The notes under the pieces were generated by a model, which saw only the letters and a list, made by a program, of their open reading frames with translations, was not told the origin of the DNA and made no database searches. The position numbers and the translations under genes were made by a program. A DNA stretch of 38,609 bases from Ensifer sp. USDA 6670 (GTDB taxonomy: Bacteria > Pseudomonadota > Alphaproteobacteria > Rhizobiales > Rhizobiaceae): contig ATWE01000030.1 in NCBI GenBank assembly GCA_000421085.1, positions 1-38,609 on the forward strand. The letters are read 5' to 3'. Shown piece after piece: positions 18,610 to 29,397 of the stretch (within the stretch, counting starts at the first letter, position 1; each line of letters starts with the position of its first letter).

Positions 18610-19017
18610 TTAAAGCAAATCCATCAGGAATGGGATCAGTGGCTCGTCGGCGGGCGGCATGGCGTAGTCGCGCAACGCCTTCGGGCGCACCCACTTGATA
18701 GCCTGGCCTTCGCGGCCTTCGGCAAACCCCTCGTAGCGACGGCAGATGTAAAGCGGCATCAGGAGGTGAAAGTCGTCGTAACCGTGGCTCGCGAATGTCA
18801 GCGGCGCGAGGCAGGCGACTTTGGTGCGGATGCCCAGCTCCTCTTCGAGCTCGCGGATCAACGTCTCCTCGGGGGTCTCGCCACTCTCGACCTTGCCGCC
18901 CGGGAACTCCCACAGGCCGGCGAGAGGCTTGCCTTCCGGACGTTGCGCCAGCAGAACGCGTCCATCGGAATCGACGAGCGCGCAGGCGGCAACGAGCACG
19001 ATCTTCTTACCCTGCAT
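18610..19017 (-). CDS. mutT: MutT-type Nudix hydrolase (8-oxo-dGTP diphosphatase)
   Basis: Cleaves oxidised nucleotides such as 8-oxo-dGTP before they enter DNA. The 135 residues fit MutT. The complete Nudix box spans residues 41-63 with the G, E, REL and EE-G positions all present (GETPEE, RELEEELG), and the FPGGK approach is typical. The start at 19017 was chosen because the upstream 46 codons overlap the GNAT gene and lack family features. It begins five bases after the GNAT stop, so argJ-GNAT-mutT is likely one transcript. Confidence 0.92.
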   Translation of the reverse strand: MQGKKIVLVAACALVDSDGRVLLAQRPEGKPLAGLWEFPGGKVESGETPEETLIRELEEELGIRTKVACLAPLTFASHGYDDFHLLMPLYICRRYEGFAEGREGQAIKWVRPKALRDYAMPPADEPLIPFLMDLL

Positions 19018-19022
19018 GTCCG

Positions 19023-19841
19023 TCAGACCTTGGGCGTTCGATAGAGATAACGGTAGACCTCGGTGAAACCGGCCTTGCGATAAAGCTCGATCGCAGGCTC
19101 GTTGTCGGCCTCCACCTGTAACCAGGCCTTTTTCGCGCCCTTGAGACGTGCCCAACGGAGCGAGGCGTCGAGGAGCGCACTGCCGACGCCGCGCCGGCGC
19201 ACCGCTTCGGCAACCGCGAACTGCATGATGCCGGCAAGATCATTGTCGTGGACGACGAGCGACACCGCCGTCGGCCCGATCTTTCGATCCTCGAACAGGA
19301 ACAGACCGCACTCCGGCTTGATGGCGTTGATGATCCCGGTCAGCGCCTGCTTGGCTTCCGGAGGATCCCCGCCGATCAGAATGCGGGCATCCACGAAACG
19401 GCCGACATCCTTGATCGGAAGATGGTCGATGCCTTCGCTGAAATCGCGCTCCGCCAGGTCGAGCGCCAGGACCAGACTGTGCGCGAACGACGTCCAGCCC
19501 CCGCCATCCATATGGTCGATCATCTTCGGCGGCGTCAGCGGCGTCTGGCGAACCGTGAGCGTGCGGCCGGATTGCGCAAAAAGCCGGCGCGCCTTCTCCA
19601 ACCGGATCGCTATGTCGCGATAGTCGGACGGATCGAGCGGGTTGACGGAATTCAGGCGCTTGGAAGGGTGCCCCGCCGTCAGACGGATAAGCCAGCTGCC
19701 GTCATACTGCACCGACGAGGCCGGCCAGGCGCGAAAACCCACCGCTTCCAGCCGCCGCACGCTCGGTAGGTCGACCGCGACCGTTTCCCCGTTCCCCGCC
19801 CCGTTGCCGGGCGGCTCTCTGCCGTTCGATGTCATGTCCAT
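19023..19841 (-). CDS. GNAT family N-acetyltransferase
   Basis: 272-residue acetyltransferase; the substrate is unknown. The C-terminal domain shows the acetyl-CoA loop VRRRGVGSALL (motif A) and the terminal ELYRKAGFTEVYRYLYR pattern. The N-terminal half (about 25-150) is a diverged second GNAT-like fold, so this may be a tandem GNAT. ATG 19841 is taken as the start; ATG 19835 two codons later is equally possible. It lies between argJ (75-base gap) and mutT (5-base gap), an arrangement common in rhizobia. Confidence 0.88.
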   Translation of the reverse strand: MDMTSNGREPPGNGAGNGETVAVDLPSVRRLEAVGFRAWPASSVQYDGSWLIRLTAGHPSKRLNSVNPLDPSDYRDIAIRLEKARRLFAQSGRTLTVRQTPLTPPKMIDHMDGGGWTSFAHSLVLALDLAERDFSEGIDHLPIKDVGRFVDARILIGGDPPEAKQALTGIINAIKPECGLFLFEDRKIGPTAVSLVVHDNDLAGIMQFAVAEAVRRRGVGSALLDASLRWARLKGAKKAWLQVEADNEPAIELYRKAGFTEVYRYLYRTPKV

Positions 19842-19916
19842 AGCCTTGAATGCTGCGGGGCCGGGAAGAACGCGCGCAGCTTTCCGGCCGCAACCCGCTC
19901 TCAATTCCCGACCGTG

Positions 19917-21158
19917 TCAGCTTCTGTAATCGCCGTTGATTTCGACATATTCCTTGGTCAGGTCGCAGGTATAGACCGTGGCGCGGCCCGAACCCAGACC
20001 GATATCGACGCGGATCGGAATGGTCTCGCCCTGCATGACCGCAGTCGCGGCCGCTTCCGAATAGGCCGGATCGCGCTCGCCCTCGACTGCGACGCGGATA
20101 TCGCCGAACCAGATCGCCAGCCGGTCGCGCTCGGCCATCTCTCCCGACTTGCCGACGGCCATGACGACGCGCCCCCAATTGGCGTCCTCGCCCGCAACCG
20201 CCGTTTTGACGAGCGGCGAATTGGCTATCGAAAGCGCGATGCGTTTGGCGGCGGCATCGTTTTCCGCACCCTCGACCGTCACTTCGACCATCTTGCGCGC
20301 GCCCTCGCCATCGCGCACGACCTGCAAGGCGAGATCACGCAGCAGATCGTCGAGCGCGGCGCGGAACCCGTCGAGACGCGGGTCGGCCGCGTCCGCGACC
20401 TTCGCCTGGCCATCGTCTGCCGCCGCACCGGTCGCAAACAGCATCAGCGTGTCGGAGGTGGACGTGTCGCTGTCGACCGTCACCGAATTGAAAGTGGGTT
20501 CGACGCCTGCCTGAAGCAGTGCCTGAAGCGCGGCCGGGACAATGTCCGCATCGGTGACGACAAAGGAGAGCATGGTCGCCATGTCGGGCGCGATCATCCC
20601 GGCGCCCTTGGCGATCCCGTTAATCGCAACCTTGACGCCACCGATCTCGGCGCTGCGGGTGGCAACCTTCGGATAGGTATCGGTCGTCATGATCGCTTTG
20701 GCCGCTTCGAACCAGAAGTCCTGGGTGGCGGACGCGGCAAGCTCATCGAGAACACCGGCAAACTTGGTGGCGTCGAGCGGCTCGCCAATTACGCCCGTAG
20801 ACGCCAAGAAGACCTCCGCCTCGCTGCAGCCGACGGCCTTTGCCGCGGCCTCGGCCGTGAGCCTGGTCGCCTCCCTGCCCTTCTTGCCGGTGAACGCGTT
20901 GGCATTGCCCGAGTTGACGACGACGGCGCGCGCAATTCCGCCCGGCAGGTTCTGCCGGCAATGGTCGACCGGAGCTGAGGGGCACTTCGACCGCGTGAAC
21001 ACGCCGGCCACGGATGCCGGCCGGTCGAAGAGCATCATCAGCACGTCGGTCCGGTTCTTGTACTTGATCCCTGCGGCAGCGGTCGCCATTCGTACGCCGC
21101 GAAGGGCCGGCATTTCGGCAAAGGTTTTCGGAGCAAGCGGAGAGACGGAACCGGACAT
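19917..21158 (-). CDS. argJ: Bifunctional glutamate N-acetyltransferase / N-acetylglutamate synthase ArgJ
   Basis: Transfers acetyl from N-acetylornithine to glutamate, recycling the acetyl group in arginine synthesis; many ArgJ also use acetyl-CoA to start the pathway. The 413-residue precursor should cut itself before T121 in [10 protein letters not shown], the nucleophile motif of the family, giving alpha and beta chains. Further signatures are [24 protein letters not shown] and [12 protein letters not shown]. The ATG at 21158 gives the family N-terminus; the upstream frame is not conserved in character. It heads a likely operon with the GNAT and mutT genes. Confidence 0.96.
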   Translation of the reverse strand: MSGSVSPLAPKTFAEMPALRGVRMATAAAGIKYKNRTDVLMMLFDRPASVAGVFTRSKCPSAPVDHCRQNLPGGIARAVVVNSGNANAFTGKKGREATRLTAEAAAKAVGCSEAEVFLASTGVIGEPLDATKFAGVLDELAASATQDFWFEAAKAIMTTDTYPKVATRSAEIGGVKVAINGIAKGAGMIAPDMATMLSFVVTDADIVPAALQALLQAGVEPTFNSVTVDSDTSTSDTLMLFATGAAADDGQAKVADAADPRLDGFRAALDDLLRDLALQVVRDGEGARKMVEVTVEGAENDAAAKRIALSIANSPLVKTAVAGEDANWGRVVMAVGKSGEMAERDRLAIWFGDIRVAVEGERDPAYSEAAATAVMQGETIPIRVDIGLGSGRATVYTCDLTKEYVEINGDYRS

Positions 21159-21200
21159 GGATTGAACCTGCTTTTCAGAAGCCTCGGATGTTGTGCGAAA

Positions 21201-21228
21201 TGCCCGAACGGCATTCAGCCGTCGGGCA
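21201..21228 (-). terminator. Hairpin between the parvulin gene and argJ
   Basis: An 11-bp stem with one bulged A (arms 21201-21212 and 21218-21228, loop ATTCA) lies 90 bases after the parvulin stop and 43 bases before the argJ start. The minus-strand continuation ATTTCGC is only weakly T-rich, so it could be a poor terminator, a leader structure for argJ, or a repeat remnant. Confidence 0.4.
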
Positions 21229-21318
21229 TCCGGATCTTTGAAGGCAGAGCGGAGCAAATGCGAGCGAACTCAGCTTCCGCTCGGGGCGTGCGCCTCCCGA
21301 AGGGGCGCCCGGCCGTAA

Positions 21319-22173
21319 TTACTTGGTTTCCTGCGGCTTGCCGGCCTCGTCATAGGCCTTCTTGAGCACCGGATCGGAGATTTCGACCGCAGTGCTCTCC
21401 TTAGCCGAATTCAGAAGCTCGAGATACTTGTCACGCATGACGAGCTGGCGAACCTGCGGCTCTACCTGTTCGAGCGTCGGCGGAGCCTGGGGACGCTTGT
21501 CCTCGATGAGGATCACATGGAAGCCGAACTGGGTCTTGACCGGCGTCTTCGTATAGGCGCCCTTTTCGAGCGCGAAGGCGGCCGTCTCGAATTCAGGTAC
21601 CATGCGGCCCTTGGTGAAGTAGCCGAGATCGCCACCCTCTTCCTTGTTCGGGTCGGTGGACTTGGCCTTGGCAAGATCGGCGAAGTTCTTGCCCGCGTCG
21701 AGTTCCTTGATGACGTCCTTCGCCTCGTCTTCGGTCTTGACGAGGATATGGCGGGCCTTGACCTCCTCCTGCGGCGGAATCGCTGCGACCTCCTTGTCGT
21801 AGCGCGCCTTCACTTCTTCCGCCGTTACGGCATCGATCACGTGCTTCTTGAAGAAGGCGTTGTGCAATTCGCGTTCGGTCAGGAAGGCGACGCGCTGCTT
21901 GAACGCCTCGTCGTTCTGAAGCCCTTCCTTCTCGGCGTCCTTCAAAAGAAGCTTGACGTCGATGACGGCCGAAAGTGCTGCCGCGCGCTTCTGCTCGTCG
22001 GGCATCCGCTGGAGCTGCGGATCGAGGCTCGTGATCGCGAGATCAAGTTCCGACTGGCGGATTTCCTGCTCCCCGACTTTCGCAATGACCGGGTCGGTCC
22101 CTTCGGCGCGGGCGACACCCGCCGCGATCATCGCGACCAGTGCCGCGGCCGCAAGGGTCTTGTATCTAGACAT
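21319..22173 (-). CDS. Periplasmic peptidyl-prolyl isomerase, parvulin (PpiC/PrsA) type
   Basis: 284-residue exported foldase that speeds cis-trans prolyl isomerisation and assists outer-membrane or periplasmic proteins. A Sec signal peptide is clear at 1-24, ending GVARA. A SurA-N-like helical region (about 30-130) and one rotamase domain (about 135-225) follow, with KARHILVKTEDEA, GGDLGYFTKGRMVPEFE and QFGFHVILIED motifs. It is transcribed divergently from secA, fitting a shared export role. A lipobox is absent, so it should be soluble rather than a lipoprotein. Confidence 0.93.
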   Translation of the reverse strand: MSRYKTLAAAALVAMIAAGVARAEGTDPVIAKVGEQEIRQSELDLAITSLDPQLQRMPDEQKRAAALSAVIDVKLLLKDAEKEGLQNDEAFKQRVAFLTERELHNAFFKKHVIDAVTAEEVKARYDKEVAAIPPQEEVKARHILVKTEDEAKDVIKELDAGKNFADLAKAKSTDPNKEEGGDLGYFTKGRMVPEFETAAFALEKGAYTKTPVKTQFGFHVILIEDKRPQAPPTLEQVEPQVRQLVMRDKYLELLNSAKESTAVEISDPVLKKAYDEAGKPQETK

Positions 22174-22283
22174 GTTCCTAACCTTTCACCATTGGCCGCC
22201 AGCGCGATTGCCTCGGGCCTCCGAGGAGGCTGCACAACAACCAGAATGTGGCGGTTCTGTAGCCGTCCGGCCGTGCAAGTGCG

Positions 22284-22311
22284 TTGACATAATCCGACCC
22301 CCCTCTTATCT
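22284..22311 (+). promoter_or_regulatory. Probable sigma-70 promoter of secA
   Basis: A consensus -35 box TTGACA (22284-22289) and a -10-like TTATCT (22306-22311) are 16 bases apart. Transcription would start near 22318, leaving a leader of about 100 bases before the secA ATG. Confidence 0.6.
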
Positions 22312-22360
22312 GTCACGCAACCTCGCGTCCAGAACAGTTTCCGGGCGTTTCGCGGCGTGA

Positions 22361-22378
22361 CGCGGTTTTTCGACCGCG
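22361..22378 (+). other. Hairpin in the secA leader
   Basis: CGCGGT-TTTTCG-ACCGCG forms a perfect 6-bp stem with a U-rich loop about 42 bases before the secA start. It could influence secA translation, as leader structures do in other bacteria through different mechanisms, but no secM-like upstream gene is present on this strand. Confidence 0.4.
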
Positions 22379-22420
22379 CGCCTGAAACCCCAGGCGACAA
22401 ATAAGGAAAGGACCATTTGC

Positions 22421-25132
<2,712 letters not shown>

Positions 25133-25164
25133 CCGCACGGCGCTGCGCGTCCCGTCGGGCGCGC
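25133..25164 (+). repeat. Short palindromic intergenic repeat, copy 5 (after secA)
   Basis: Begins directly after the secA stop: GCGCTGCGCGTCC-CGTC-GGGCGCGC, with a stem at 25145-25152 / 25157-25164 that has one G-U pair. It is the first of three hairpins in the gap between secA and the exporter gene. Confidence 0.55.
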
Positions 25165-25174
25165 GGACGATTGT

Positions 25175-25200
25175 CTGCCTGCCACTGACATGGTAGGCAG
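25175..25200 (+). terminator. Second hairpin downstream of secA
   Basis: CTGCCTGCCA-CTGACA-TGGTAGGCAG forms a 10-bp stem with one G-U pair. There is no T tract after it, so it may stabilise the secA mRNA 3' end or end transcription together with Rho rather than act as a classical terminator. Confidence 0.45.
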
Positions 25201-25259
25201 CCTCACCTCAAGATGCATGGAGCCGTAGTATGGGAGCTCAAAAGTCGTCGGACAAGTAA

Positions 25260-25292
25260 GCCGCAACAACGCTTTTCCCTTGTTGTTGCGGC
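25260..25292 (+). other. Third hairpin, 72 bases before the exporter gene
   Basis: Perfect 11-bp stem GCCGCAACAAC / GTTGTTGCGGC (25260-25270 with 25282-25292) around an 11-base pyrimidine-rich loop. It could be a terminator-like element for secA or lie in the leader of the MFS gene. No T run follows. Confidence 0.5.
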
Positions 25293-25364
25293 GTCTGTCG
25301 ACCCCACCCCCGTGCCGAAGGCAGACCGCCGCCGAATGTTTCTCATTTGAGCGGATGTCTTTCC

Positions 25365-26564
25365 ATGCCTACAAAGCCCCATGTCTGGCGCTATTCGCTA
25401 TCGGCAGCGCTGCTTCTGATGGCGCCCTTCGATATCCTCGCCTCCCTGGCCATGGATATTTATCTCCCGATCGTTCCGGCGATGCCCGGTATGCTCGGGA
25501 CAAGCCCTGCCGTGGTCCAGCTCACGCTGAGCCTCTATATGGTGATGCTCGGCCTCGGCCAGATCGTCTTCGGCCCCCTCTCCGATCGCATCGGACGACG
25601 GCCTGTCCTGATCGGCGGAGCGATGCTTTTCGCCGCGGCATCGTTCTGCCTCGCGGCATCCTCCAGCGCCATACCTTTCGTCGCCTTCCGCTTCCTGCAG
25701 GCGGTTGGCGCATCTGCGGCGCTGGTGGCCACCTTCGCAACGATCCGGGATGTATATGCCGACCGACCGGAGAGCGTAGTCATCTACAGCCTGTTCAGTT
25801 CCATTCTGGCACTCGTTCCCGCTCTGGGACCGATAGCCGGTGCCATGCTGGCGGAGAGGTTCGGATGGCGCTCGATCTTCGTTACGCTGGGTGCATTTGC
25901 CGTAATCGCGCTGCTGCAGGCGCTGCCCCGCTGGCATGAATCCCGCCCTTCGGCGGCAGCGCTGTCGCGGCACGCATTCGGGCCCCTTTTTCGCAGCCTC
26001 GCCTTCTGGACCTATACCCTCGGCTTCAGCGCCGCCATGGGCACGTTTTTCGTGTTCTTTTCCACCTCGCCGCGCGTACTGATCGACAAGGCAGGATATT
26101 CGCAGATGCAGTTCAGCCTCGGCTTTGCAACTGTAGCAATCGTGATGATCGTCACGGCGCGCTCTGCCAAGCGGTTCGTCGCCCGATGGGGTATTTCGGG
26201 CAGCCTTCTGCGGGGCATGTGCATGTTGCTTCTCGGGGCGGCGCTCCTGGCTGCCGGGCAAGCTTTCGGCGTCCCTTCGTTCTGGACCTTCGTCATGCCT
26301 ATGTGGGTCATGGCGGTCGGCATCGTCTTCACCGTATCGGTGACCGCAAACGGCGCTCTCGAAGAGTTCGGGTTCATGGCGGGTTCGGCCGTCGCAGTCT
26401 ATTTCTGCGTTCAAAGCCTCGTCGTCGGGACGGCGGGGACACTGCTCGTGATCGGACTGCCCGGCGACAGCGCATGGCCGCTTGTGGTCTATGCCTCGAT
26501 AATGGCCGGTGTCGTGCTGATCGCGCGCCGGCAGTTGCATTCCAGAAGGCATGCGCAGGCATGA
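25365..26564 (+). CDS. MFS multidrug exporter, Bcr/CflA (DHA1) family
   Basis: 399-residue inner-membrane transporter with about 12 hydrophobic segments, expected to export small toxic molecules (bicyclomycin, chloramphenicol or others) in exchange for protons. The N-terminal MDIYLPIVPAMP is the Bcr/CflA signature with an acidic residue in the first membrane helix. Motif A, GPLSDRIGRRPVLIGG, lies in the loop between helices 2 and 3, and a motif-C-like GPIAGAMLAERFGWR is in helix 5. ATG 25365 is the likely start; a TTG six codons earlier is less likely. The substrate cannot be read from sequence. Confidence 0.9.
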   Translation: MPTKPHVWRYSLSAALLLMAPFDILASLAMDIYLPIVPAMPGMLGTSPAVVQLTLSLYMVMLGLGQIVFGPLSDRIGRRPVLIGGAMLFAAASFCLAASSSAIPFVAFRFLQAVGASAALVATFATIRDVYADRPESVVIYSLFSSILALVPALGPIAGAMLAERFGWRSIFVTLGAFAVIALLQALPRWHESRPSAAALSRHAFGPLFRSLAFWTYTLGFSAAMGTFFVFFSTSPRVLIDKAGYSQMQFSLGFATVAIVMIVTARSAKRFVARWGISGSLLRGMCMLLLGAALLAAGQAFGVPSFWTFVMPMWVMAVGIVFTVSVTANGALEEFGFMAGSAVAVYFCVQSLVVGTAGTLLVIGLPGDSAWPLVVYASIMAGVVLIARRQLHSRRHAQA

Positions 26565-26569
26565 TTGAA

Positions 26570-26616
26570 GAGGAAGTCGGGCACAAGTCCGGCTTCCTCG
26601 CTCTCAAACGAGGGCG
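26570..26616 (+). terminator. Paired hairpins after the MFS gene
   Basis: GAGGAAGTCGG / CCGGCTTCCTC (26570-26599, 11 pairs including one G-U, loop of 8) starts five bases after the exporter stop. A second, CGCTCTC-AAA-CGAGGGCG (to about 26616), follows at once. Neither has a strong T tract, although CCCTTTGTT follows, so termination is plausible but unproved. Confidence 0.45.
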
Positions 26617-26718
26617 CTGAACCCTTTGTTAACGCTGATCTGACAGAAGTGAAGCCCGGTATTGCGTAATGGTCAGGGTGTCCTCGTGTTCATGGCGGTA
26701 TGTCAATCGGCCGGACGA

Positions 26719-28107
26719 ATGCTGCCGTCGGCGCTGAGAGATCGCCTGCCTCTTCTCCTGCACGGCCTCGCCCCGCTTCTTGCGGGGGACGATCCCAGGA
26801 ACCGTGCACAACGGGTGGCGCTCATCGCCTTTCTGATCCGCATCGTCAGCGCAGCCATCGCCTTCGTCTCGCAAATCGTCCTCGCGCGCCTCGTCGGCGA
26901 GTTCGAATACGGTATCTTCATTTTTGTCTGGGTGCTGGTCGTCCTCTTCGGAAACCTGTCCTGCCTCGGCTTCCATGCGACTGTGGTCCGCTTTCTGCCG
27001 GAATACCATACGGCCGCAGCACTTGCGAATATTCGCGGCCTGACCACGACTGCGCGCGTCTTTGCTATGCTTTCCGCGACTGTGCTCGCAACAGTCGGCG
27101 GAGCCGGGCTCTGGCTCTTCGGCTCCGCCATCGAAAGCTACTATGTGATCCCGCTTTATCTCGGCCTGTTCACGCTGCCGATGATCGCACTCGGCGACGT
27201 ACTGGACGGCACCGCGCGGGCGCATAGCTGGCCGATCGTCGCGATGAGCCCGACCTATCTCGTGCGGCCGCTGCTGATCCTCGGTTTCATGGTCATCGCG
27301 ATCGCTGCCGGGCTTCCACGCGATGCGACGACAGCCATGGGCGCTGCGCTGGCGGCGGCCTATGTCACCACGCTCGGACAATTTCTGACGATGGCATGGC
27401 GGCTCGGCCGGCAGTACGTGCGCGGGCCGATGAAGATCGAGCTCGGGCGGTGGCTCAGCGTCTCCCTTCCCATTTTTCTGGTCGACGGTTTCGGCTTTCT
27501 GCTCACCAATTCCGACGTTGTCATCGTGGGCCTCTATTTGAAACCGGACGATGTGGCAGTTTATTTTGCGGCGGCCAAGACCATGGCACTCGTCCATTTC
27601 GTCATGTTCGCCGTCAAGGCAGCGGCAGGTCCGCGTTTCTCCGCGGCAATGGCCGCTGGCGACCGCCGGGCGCTTGAGGAAATCGCCGTCGAAAGCGCGC
27701 GCTGGTCCTTCTGGCCGTCCCTGGTGATCGGCGGCTGCGTTCTTGCGGCCGGCAACATGCTGCTTTCGCTGTTTGGTCCGGCCTTTACGACCGGCGCCCC
27801 CTTGATGGCGATCCTGCTGACGGGAATTCTCGCCAAGGCCTTTGTCGGGCCCGCCGAAACGCTGCTCACGATGGCGGGGCGGCAAAAGCTCTGCGTCTTG
27901 CTCTATGCGGCTGCGCTCGGAGCCAACATCGCCTTCAACGTGACACTCATCCCGGCCTTCGGCCTGACGGGCGCAGCTGCCGCCACTGCCGGGGCGATGT
28001 TCGTGGAGGCAGCCATCCTGCATTTCGCCGTCAGGCGCACTTTCGGCTTTCCCCTGCTGGCCGTTGCCGGCGCGAGGAGCATGAACAACAAGAACGAGGC
28101 GATTTGA
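26719..28107 (+). CDS. Polysaccharide/oligosaccharide flippase-like membrane protein (MOP superfamily)
   Basis: 462-residue integral membrane protein with many hydrophobic segments and the Wzx/MATE-like pattern: an amphipathic start, then RIVSAAIAFVSQIVLARLVGEFEYG, which is typical for flippases moving lipid-linked sugars across the inner membrane. The C-terminal half has a second bundle with NIAFNVTLIPAFGLTGAAAAT. The start is uncertain: ATG 26719 fits the family N-terminus, while ATG 26692 is also in frame, and neither has a good ribosome binding site. It is followed by the acyltransferase gene after three bases. No glycosyltransferase or polymerase gene is nearby, so the cargo is unknown. 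Confidence 0.85.
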   Translation: MLPSALRDRLPLLLHGLAPLLAGDDPRNRAQRVALIAFLIRIVSAAIAFVSQIVLARLVGEFEYGIFIFVWVLVVLFGNLSCLGFHATVVRFLPEYHTAAALANIRGLTTTARVFAMLSATVLATVGGAGLWLFGSAIESYYVIPLYLGLFTLPMIALGDVLDGTARAHSWPIVAMSPTYLVRPLLILGFMVIAIAAGLPRDATTAMGAALAAAYVTTLGQFLTMAWRLGRQYVRGPMKIELGRWLSVSLPIFLVDGFGFLLTNSDVVIVGLYLKPDDVAVYFAAAKTMALVHFVMFAVKAAAGPRFSAAMAAGDRRALEEIAVESARWSFWPSLVIGGCVLAAGNMLLSLFGPAFTTGAPLMAILLTGILAKAFVGPAETLLTMAGRQKLCVLLYAAALGANIAFNVTLIPAFGLTGAAAATAGAMFVEAAILHFAVRRTFGFPLLAVAGARSMNNKNEAI

Positions 28108-28110
28108 GCC

Positions 28111-29382
28111 ATGATCGGCAATGTCCTTCCCGCAGACGTAAACGGCAGCGCCAATCGCCTTCTTGGCGGCCTCGCGCAATCCGGTTCCGATACGTTGCAG
28201 TCCGAGCGGACATTGACGGTCGGAAGGCCCGGGCGGCACCTCGCGGTCTATCCGGCGAGAGCGGGATACGACCTGCAGCGGGAGCTCGACTTTCTCTCCA
28301 ATCGCGCAATCGAGCAGAACGTCTTCTTTACCGGGCGCTTTCTCGCGCCGGCCATGCCGCGCCTTGAGGACCGTGTGATCCGGCTTGCGGTCATCCGCGA
28401 CCAAAGCGAGCAGAGAAGCCGCATCCGCTTTCTCATGCCGTTCTCGATAGAGAAGCCGGGTTTTTCGATCGGCGCGACCATTATTCGCGCCTGGTCCAAT
28501 CCCTTCGGGCCGCTGGGCACGCCCCTCCTCGATGCGGAGGACGCGGCCGAAACGATCAGCAATCTTTACGAAGCGCTGGCAGCGCCCTCCGCCAGCCTGC
28601 CGCCCGTGCTCGTGCTTCCGGATATCAGGCTGAACGGCAAATTCGCGCAGCTTGCCCGTGCGGTTGCAATCGGCGAAAACCTGCCGCTGACAGTGACCGA
28701 TACCTTCAGCCGCCCGATGCTCGAAAGCCTGCTGGACGGCCCAACCTATTTGCGCGAGGCGATGAGCCCCCAGCATCTGAGGGAGCTGAAACGGCAGTGG
28801 AGCAAACTCGCGAAGCAGGGATCGCTCGCTTACAATGTCGCGCGCCGACCCGATGAAATCCGCCTGCGCATGGAGGAGTTCCTGGTCCTCGAAGCGTCCG
28901 GCTGGAAAGGCCGCGAACGCAGCGCCATGATCATGGACCGGTTCCGCGCCGCTTTTGCGAGGGAAGCGGTAACCAATCTCGCCGAGGCTGACAGCGTCCG
29001 CATTCACACGCTCGACCTGGACGGCAAGGCGATCGCGACCATCATCGTTTTGCTGATGGCCGGCGAAGCCTATGCCTGGAAGACCGCTTATGACGAGCGC
29101 TATGCGAAGTACTCCCCGGGCAAGCTGCTTGTCGCGGAGCTCACGGAGTGGCATCTCGACGATGCCAATATCATCCGCTCCGACTCCTGCGCCGTGCCCG
29201 ATCATCCGGTGATGAGCCGCCTGTGGCAGGAGCGGGAGGAACTGGGCACGCTCGTGATCGGGCTGGCACAAAACCGCGACCGCGACGTGCGCCAGGTCGC
29301 CGCGCAGCTCCACCTTTATCGCAATACCCGGAACATGGCCCGGCTGCTGCGTGAAAAGATCCGGGCGCTGGCAGGCCGCTGA
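28111..29382 (+). CDS. BioF2/CelD-like GNAT acyltransferase
   Basis: 423-residue soluble protein of the GNAT group that includes CelD/BcsL-like proteins of cellulose and exopolysaccharide clusters; members are thought to acylate sugars or lipids. The N-terminal half (about 30-200) is a diverged GNAT-like fold. The C-terminal half has the family markers LEASGWKGRER, AWKTAYDERYAKYSPG (acyl-CoA pocket region) and DSCAVPDHPVMSRLW. The start lies three bases after the flippase stop, so the two genes are surely co-translated. It probably modifies the molecule carried by the flippase; this is inference from linkage. Confidence 0.85.
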   Translation: MIGNVLPADVNGSANRLLGGLAQSGSDTLQSERTLTVGRPGRHLAVYPARAGYDLQRELDFLSNRAIEQNVFFTGRFLAPAMPRLEDRVIRLAVIRDQSEQRSRIRFLMPFSIEKPGFSIGATIIRAWSNPFGPLGTPLLDAEDAAETISNLYEALAAPSASLPPVLVLPDIRLNGKFAQLARAVAIGENLPLTVTDTFSRPMLESLLDGPTYLREAMSPQHLRELKRQWSKLAKQGSLAYNVARRPDEIRLRMEEFLVLEASGWKGRERSAMIMDRFRAAFAREAVTNLAEADSVRIHTLDLDGKAIATIIVLLMAGEAYAWKTAYDERYAKYSPGKLLVAELTEWHLDDANIIRSDSCAVPDHPVMSRLWQEREELGTLVIGLAQNRDRDVRQVAAQLHLYRNTRNMARLLREKIRALAGR

Positions 29383-29397
29383 TCTTGCAGCCGCTCA

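Noticed and set aside
26629..29313. An 894-codon open frame on the minus strand opposite the flippase and acyltransferase genes
   Set aside because: The product is rich in Arg, Gln, His and Asp with no domain, and mirrors third-position bias of two clear membrane/GNAT genes on the plus strand. It is a high-GC antisense shadow.
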